In this document: positions 59,461 to 64,000 of the stretch, in pieces
How the letters are laid out: the number at the start of each line of letters is the position of its first letter
How positions within the stretch are numbered: position 1 is the stretch's first letter
NCBI RefSeq assembly: GCF_014653945.1
Contig: NZ_BNAU01000010.1
Span: 186,001-250,000, forward strand
DNA: 64,000 nt
Source: Amycolatopsis deserti
GTDB lineage: Bacteria; Actinomycetota; Actinomycetes; Mycobacteriales; Pseudonocardiaceae
Reading direction: 5' to 3'
Notes under the pieces: model-generated
The model's input: the letters and a program-made list of their open reading frames with translations, nothing else
The model's database searches: none
Told to the model about the DNA's origin: nothing
Program-made: the position numbers and the translations under genes

Positions 59461-61023
59461 ATGTGGGAGATGCGTTTCTCCCGCTGCCGGACGCTGATCA
59501 CCGCGGGCCTGCTGGCCGGCGCGCTGACCGCGTGCACCACGCAGGCCACCGCACCGCCGCCGTCGCCCTCGCCGGTGGCGGACACCCACGCGCTCGACCG
59601 CTTCTACGACCAGAAGCTCGCGTGGGGCGACTGCGCCGCGTACGCGACGAGCCAGCCGAGCCGGGACGCGTTCGGCACGCCGGGCGTCGAGTGCGCCAGG
59701 CTGACCGTCCCGCTGGACTACGCGAACCCGCGCGGCGAGACGATCACGATCGGTGTGCTGCGGCACAAGGCACTCGACCCGGCCAACCGGATCGGCTCGC
59801 TGGTCATGAACCCGGGCGGGCCGGGCGGATCCGGCATGGAGGCGGCCGCGCGGCTGGTGCCGACGGTGTCCAACAACGCCATCGGCGTGCGGTTCGACTT
59901 CGTCGGCTTCGACCCGCGCGGGGTGGGCGCCAGCCGGCCGCGCGTGCAGTGCCTGACCGACGCCGAACGCGACGCCGAGCGGGCGAGCAACGCGGGCGCG
60001 TCGGAGGCCGCGTGGACCGGCGAGGCCCGCGACTTCGCCGCGAAATGCGCCCAGCGCACCGAGCACGGCACCGCGATGCTGGCGAACATGGGCACGCGGG
60101 ACGTGGTCAGGGACCTCGACGTCCTGCGGGCCGCGCTGGGCGACGCGAAGCTGAGCTACCTCGGCTACTCCTACGGCACCCAGATCGGCTACAGCTACGC
60201 CGAGGCCTTCCCGGAGCGGGTGCGTGCGCTGCTGCTGGACGGCGCGATCGACCCGGCGGAGAACGACCCGGACTCGCTGGTCGCGCAGGGCGCGGGGTTC
60301 GCGAGGGCGTTCGGGCAGTTCGCCACCGAGTGCGCGCGACGTGACGGCTGTGCGCTGGGCCGCGACCCGGCGAAGGCGATGGCGGAGTTCCAGAACCTGG
60401 TCCAGCCGCTGGTCACCGCCCCCGCGAAGACCGGCGACGGCCGGCTGCTGTCCTACCGGGACGCCATCACCGGCGTCGTCGAGGCGATGTACTCGAGCCA
60501 CTCGTGGCCGTTCCTCAACACCGGACTCGGGCTGCTGCGGGGCGGCGACGGCTCGGTGCTGCTCCGGCTCGCCGATGCCTACTACGAGCGCGCCGCGGAC
60601 GGGAAGTACTCGACGCTGCAGGACGCGTACTACGCGGTGCGCTGCGTGGACAACCCGCGCGCGAGCGACCCGCCGGCAGACCGGCAGCGGATGATCGACT
60701 CCGCGCCGTTCCTCGGCTGGGGCCGACCCGACCAGGGCGAACTCGACATCTGCGCGTCCTGGCCGGTGCCGAGCACGTCCCAGCCGCACCGGCCGACCGT
60801 CACCTCCGCCGCCCCACCACTGGTCATCTCGACGACCAACGACCCGGTCACCCCGTACCAGGCGGGGGTCAACCTCGCGAACGTATTCCGCGGCGGCCTG
60901 CTCACCGTCGACGGCACCCAGCACACCGCGTTCCTGCACGGCAACATGTGCGTGGACGTGGCCGGCCTGGACTACCTGGTCGACAACAGCCAGCCCGCCC
61001 CGGGTACCCGCTGCCAGGCCTAA
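59461..61023 (+). CDS. TAP-like secreted serine hydrolase lipoprotein, copy 2
   Basis: 520 aa from ATG at 59461 (ATG 59470 gives 517). Signal peptide with lipobox LTAC. Triad residues in the same motifs as copy 1: S237 in GYSYGT, the Asp of NDPVTPYQAG and His of GTQHTAFL; MNPGGPGGSGM is the oxyanion loop. Long stretches are near-identical in pattern to copy 1, so this is a tandem duplication. Overlaps the convergent lipoprotein gene by 4 nt. Confidence 0.94.
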   Translation: MWEMRFSRCRTLITAGLLAGALTACTTQATAPPPSPSPVADTHALDRFYDQKLAWGDCAAYATSQPSRDAFGTPGVECARLTVPLDYANPRGETITIGVLRHKALDPANRIGSLVMNPGGPGGSGMEAAARLVPTVSNNAIGVRFDFVGFDPRGVGASRPRVQCLTDAERDAERASNAGASEAAWTGEARDFAAKCAQRTEHGTAMLANMGTRDVVRDLDVLRAALGDAKLSYLGYSYGTQIGYSYAEAFPERVRALLLDGAIDPAENDPDSLVAQGAGFARAFGQFATECARRDGCALGRDPAKAMAEFQNLVQPLVTAPAKTGDGRLLSYRDAITGVVEAMYSSHSWPFLNTGLGLLRGGDGSVLLRLADAYYERAADGKYSTLQDAYYAVRCVDNPRASDPPADRQRMIDSAPFLGWGRPDQGELDICASWPVPSTSQPHRPTVTSAAPPLVISTTNDPVTPYQAGVNLANVFRGGLLTVDGTQHTAFLHGNMCVDVAGLDYLVDNSQPAPGTRCQA

Positions 61024-61712
61024 CCGCCGGTGCTGGTCCCCACGGGCACGTTCTGGTCGGACAACGCCAGCTCCAGCTGGATCGCGCCCTCGTTCGGCTG
61101 CCGCGGCGGCACCTGGATCCACACGCGCACCAGGTTGCGCGGCTCGGCCTTGGTGACCCAGAACTTGATGTCCACGTCGGCCTGGATGCCGGGGATCACG
61201 CTGGTGATGACGTCCCGCGCCAGCTCACCGGTGACCCGGTAGGCCTCCACGCCCAGGACGTTCTCCTTGGTCTCCGTCTTCAGCGCCGTCGCGTCGGACA
61301 TCAGCCTGGGCAGCCCGCGCTCCGGATCGAGCAGCGTCATCGGGTTGTAGTCGGCGGGCACCGGGACCTGCCGCTGCTGCCCCTTGGTGTCGGTGAGGAA
61401 CAGCGTCTCGCCGACGAGCACGTAGTCCAGCTCGAACCGGTCGGCCGAGGCCTGCACGTCCGCCTGCCCGATCGCGGTGCCGTGCGGCCCGCCGTCCCTG
61501 CTCGCCTGCCCCTTGACCTCGCGGATGTCCAGGCCCGGGATGGTCGAGCTGACGCTGAAGTCGAAGCGCACGCTGCGGATCCCGTTCAGGCTCGTCTCGG
61601 CGGCGTCCACGAGCGCACGCCCGTCGGGCAGCGGTTCCTCGGGAGCGGCCGAGCAGGCGCTGGACAGTGCCAGAACCAGCGCGAGGACACCGGCGGTGCG
61701 TCGGCGGAGCAT
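61020..61712 (-). CDS. LppX/LprAFG-family lipoprotein
   Basis: 230 aa from ATG at 61710-61712. Signal peptide with lipobox SSAC (C20). The mature domain has the U-shaped half-barrel pattern of LprG/LppX lipid carriers: LVDAAETSLNGIRSVRFDFS, IREVKGQASRDGG, YNPMTLLDPERGLPRLM and VEAYRVTGELARDVI. In mycobacteria these proteins carry triacylated glycolipids or phthiocerol lipids to the cell surface. No P55-type transporter gene is adjacent. Likely a lipid carrier of the outer membrane face. Confidence 0.9.
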   Translation of the reverse strand: MLRRRTAGVLALVLALSSACSAAPEEPLPDGRALVDAAETSLNGIRSVRFDFSVSSTIPGLDIREVKGQASRDGGPHGTAIGQADVQASADRFELDYVLVGETLFLTDTKGQQRQVPVPADYNPMTLLDPERGLPRLMSDATALKTETKENVLGVEAYRVTGELARDVITSVIPGIQADVDIKFWVTKAEPRNLVRVWIQVPPRQPNEGAIQLELALSDQNVPVGTSTGG

Positions 61713-61729
61713 GCGTCCAACGGTAGCGA

Positions 61730-62680
61730 TCAGCGCCGGGCGAAGGTGCGCCGGTATGCCAGCGGTGCGACGCCGATCGCGGCGTTGAGGTGCTGCCGCA
61801 GCGAAGCCGCGGTGCCGAGCCCGGCCTCGGCCGCGACCCGCTCGACGGGCAGGTCCGTGGTCTCGAGCAGGTGACGGGCGTGCAGCACGCGCTGCTGGTT
61901 CAGCCAGACCCGCGGCGACTGCCCGGTCTCCGCGCGGAAGCGGCGGCTGAAGGTGCGCACGCTCATGCCCGCGTGCTTCGCGAGCGCCGCCAGGTCGAGC
62001 GGTTCGCTGAGCCGTTCCAGCGCCCACGCGCGCGTCGCGGCGGTGCTGCCGTCGTCGCCGGGCAGCGGCTGCTCGATGAACTGCGACTGCCCGCCGTCCC
62101 GCCACGGTGCCACGACGCAGTACCGGGCGACGTGGTTGGCGACCGCGCTGCCGTGATCGGACCGCACGAGGTGCAGGCACAGGTCCACGCCGGCGGCGAG
62201 CCCGGCCGAGGTCAGGACGTCGCCGTCGTCCACGAACAACACGTTCTCGTCCAGGTCGACCCGCGGGTAGAGGTGCCGGAAGCGGGCCGCGTGCGCCCAG
62301 TGCGTGGTCGCGCGGCGGCCGTCGAGCAGACCGGCGGCGGCCAGCACGAACGCGCCGGTGCAGATCGACACCAGCCGCGCCGACGACGGGATCCGGTCCA
62401 GCGCCGCGGCCAAGTCGGGCGGCAGGACGCCCTCGTGTCGCGGCCCGTGCACGCGGGTGCCGGGGATGACGACGGTGTCGGCGTCCTCGAGGGCTTCCGG
62501 GCCGTGGTCGAGGTGCGCGTCGTAGCCGTGGCTGACCCGCACCGGCCGGTCGTCGACCCCGCAGACCCGCACGTCGTAGAGCGGTTCGCCGTCCTGGCGC
62601 GCGGTGCCGAAGACGAGCGGCGCGATGTTCAGGTCGTACCCGACCACCTCGGAGACCGCGAGGACCACCACCCGATGCAT
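61730..62680 (-). CDS. GlxA-type regulator (DJ-1/PfpI plus AraC HTH)
   Basis: 316 aa from ATG at 62678-62680. Residues 1-185 form a DJ-1/PfpI-like domain with RLVSICTGAFVLAAAGLLDG (nucleophile-elbow cysteine) and ATTHWAHAARFRHLYP; residues 210-316 form an AraC-type double HTH (DLAALAKHAGMSVRTFSRRF and VERVAAEAGLGTAASLRQHL). GlxA-family proteins activate or repress transporter and catabolic genes. It faces a divergent MFS transporter with 70 bp between starts, its likely target. Confidence 0.93.
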   Translation of the reverse strand: MHRVVVLAVSEVVGYDLNIAPLVFGTARQDGEPLYDVRVCGVDDRPVRVSHGYDAHLDHGPEALEDADTVVIPGTRVHGPRHEGVLPPDLAAALDRIPSSARLVSICTGAFVLAAAGLLDGRRATTHWAHAARFRHLYPRVDLDENVLFVDDGDVLTSAGLAAGVDLCLHLVRSDHGSAVANHVARYCVVAPWRDGGQSQFIEQPLPGDDGSTAATRAWALERLSEPLDLAALAKHAGMSVRTFSRRFRAETGQSPRVWLNQQRVLHARHLLETTDLPVERVAAEAGLGTAASLRQHLNAAIGVAPLAYRRTFARR

Positions 62681-62750
62681 GGCCGGATTCTTGCACATAT
62701 TGGCGCTCCGGCCACTCGTTTCCGCGAACGTGATCGGCGAGGCTGTCCCG

Positions 62751-64000
62751 GTGACAAGAACGAAGTCGCGCATCCACCCGGCCTGGTTCGTCGCCTTCGC
62801 GGCCTTCGTCGCGCTGGTCGGCGCGGCCGGCTTCCGCGCCACCCCCGGTGTGCTGATCGACCCGCTGCAGGAGGAGTTCGGCTGGTCGACGGCCACCATC
62901 TCGGCCGCCGTGTCGATCAACCTCCTGCTCTACGGCCTGACCGCGCCGTTCGCCGCGGCCCTGATGGAGCGGCTCGGCATGCGCAAGGTCGTGACCGGCG
63001 CGCTGGTGCTGGTCGCGGCGGGCAGCGGGCTGACGGTGTTCATGACCGCGAGCTGGCAGCTGCTGCTGTGCTGGGGCGTGCTGGTCGGGCTGGGCACCGG
63101 GTCGATGGCGCTGGCGTTCGTCGCGACCGTGACCTCGCGCTGGTTCGTCCGCCACCGCGGGCTGGTCAGCGGCATCCTGACCGCGGCGGGCGCGGCCGGT
63201 CAGCTGGTGTTCCTGCCCCTGCTCGCCGCGATCGCCACGAACGACGGCTGGCGCACCGCGTCCCTGGTGGTCTCCTTCGCCGCGCTCGCGGTCGTCCCGA
63301 TCATCCTGATCTTCCTGCGTGACCACCCGAGCGAGATCGGGCTGACCGCGTACGGCGCCACCGAGGCGGAGGAGCCGCCGTCGTCGACGGGAGCGGCCCG
63401 GCGCGCGCTGCAGGTGCTGGGACAGGCGGCGAAGACCCGCGCGTTCTGGCTGCTCGCGGGCGGGTTCGCGATCTGCGGGGCGTCCACCAACGGCCTGATC
63501 CAGACCCACTTCGTGCCCGCGGCGCACGAGCACGGCATGCCGCCGACCACCGCGGCCTCACTACTCGCGCTGGTCGGCATCTTCGACGTGGCCGGCACGA
63601 TCGTCTCCGGCTGGCTCACCGACCGCGTCAACCCGCGGATCCTGCTCGGCGTGTACTACTTCCTGCGCGGTGCGTCGCTCATCGTGCTGCCGCACCTGTT
63701 CGCGCCCACCACCGAGCCGCCGATGTGGGCGTTCATCATCTTCTACGGCTTGGACTGGGTGGCCACGGTGCCGCCGACGGTGGCGCTGGCCCGCGAGCAC
63801 TTCGGCCTGAGCGGTCCCATCGTGTTCGGCTGGGTCTTCGCCTCGCACCAGATCGGCGCGTCGATCGCCGCGACGGGTGCCGGGCTCATCCACGACCATG
63901 CCGGAAGTTACGACCTCGCGTGGTACACCTCAGGCGGGTTGTGCGCGCTGGCAGCGGTGATGTCGCTGGTCATTCCCTCCGTCAGGGCAACTCGGGAACC
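62751..64000 (+). CDS. MFS transporter (3' end outside window)
   Basis: At least 416 aa from GTG at 62751; the frame stays open to the window edge. Twelve-helix major facilitator pattern: MERLGMRKVVTGALVLVAAG (motif A region), GLGTGSMALAFVATVTSRWF, RHRGLVSGILTAAGAAGQLV, and a second half with GWLTDRVNPRILLGVYYFL. GPIVFGWVFASHQIGASIAA and closing hydrophobics resemble oxalate/formate or monocarboxylate-type MFS members. Substrate unknown; regulated probably by the divergent GlxA-type gene. Only a few residues appear missing. Confidence 0.92.
   Translation, partial: MTRTKSRIHPAWFVAFAAFVALVGAAGFRATPGVLIDPLQEEFGWSTATISAAVSINLLLYGLTAPFAAALMERLGMRKVVTGALVLVAAGSGLTVFMTASWQLLLCWGVLVGLGTGSMALAFVATVTSRWFVRHRGLVSGILTAAGAAGQLVFLPLLAAIATNDGWRTASLVVSFAALAVVPIILIFLRDHPSEIGLTAYGATEAEEPPSSTGAARRALQVLGQAAKTRAFWLLAGGFAICGASTNGLIQTHFVPAAHEHGMPPTTAASLLALVGIFDVAGTIVSGWLTDRVNPRILLGVYYFLRGASLIVLPHLFAPTTEPPMWAFIIFYGLDWVATVPPTVALAREHFGLSGPIVFGWVFASHQIGASIAATGAGLIHDHAGSYDLAWYTSGGLCALAAVMSLVIPSVRATRE

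Overview
The window comes from a very G+C-rich actinomycete chromosome (long G/C-biased third positions, many GTG/TTG starts, 4-nt ATGA/GTGA gene overlaps). Gene content points to the order Pseudonocardiales, most likely Amycolatopsis or a close relative: a SCO6745-type and a SCO5389-type protein, SecA2, tandem TAP-like lipoprotein hydrolases, and gene blocks that parallel Mycobacterium tuberculosis Rv3690-Rv3695 and Rv2223c-Rv2236c. The genus call is inference; no 16S or database search was available. There is no integrase, transposase, CRISPR array, tRNA or obvious secondary-metabolite cluster.

Layout. 1-6446: DUF4129 / DUF4350 / MoxR ATPase / DUF58 block, then a probable toxin-antitoxin pair, then SpoIIM-like and RDD membrane proteins. 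6490-12806: an SDR with divergent TetR regulator, a DUF2207 membrane protein, an active/inactive pair of M16 peptidases, and the Nudix NAD pyrophosphatase NudC. 12858-15527: gluconate permease, gluconokinase and divergent GntR regulator with two identical palindromic operators. 15562-22575: housekeeping block (cobD, SURF1, fructosamine kinase-like, two LMW tyrosine phosphatases, Nif3-like, zinc-ribbon coiled coil, RNase H-phosphatase fusion), interrupted by about 660 bp of nearly pure G+C degenerate repeat. 22582-26733: ArsB/SLC13-type permease, a dimethylsulfone monooxygenase (SfnG) pair for sulfur acquisition, and the RNase P RNA gene.

28193-37306 is the most distinctive part: a promoter with an embedded inverted repeat drives a compact one-direction operon that looks like a minimal Gram-positive type IV secretion machine. 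It encodes a tiny two-helix protein, a VirB3/PrgI-like protein, a VirB4 ATPase, a VirB6-like channel protein, a VirB8/TcpC-like bitopic protein, a VirB1-like dual muralytic enzyme, and a protein with an unrecognised N-terminal domain and a long Gly-Ala-Pro collagen-like tail. No relaxase, VirD4 coupling ATPase or VirB11 is in the window, so it is not an obvious conjugative element and its cargo is unknown.

37316-41365: an operon of a CooC/ParA-like ATPase and a SCO5389-type protein, divergent from an RNB nuclease / DUF4326 / signal-less metal-receptor operon. 41352-48394: a polyamine-type regulon (FCD-GntR regulator and a soluble Cache-domain protein facing an aminobutyraldehyde-type dehydrogenase and a complete PotABCD-like ABC importer). 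48448-55267: UppP, CtaG, PanB, an AraC regulator with a 57-bp tandem repeat, a maleate-isomerase-family enzyme, SRPBCC, Ogt and a DinB-like protein with an internal duplication. 55422-64000: SecA2, two tandem secreted serine hydrolases, an LppX/LprG-type lipoprotein, a GlxA-type regulator and a divergent MFS transporter cut by the window edge.
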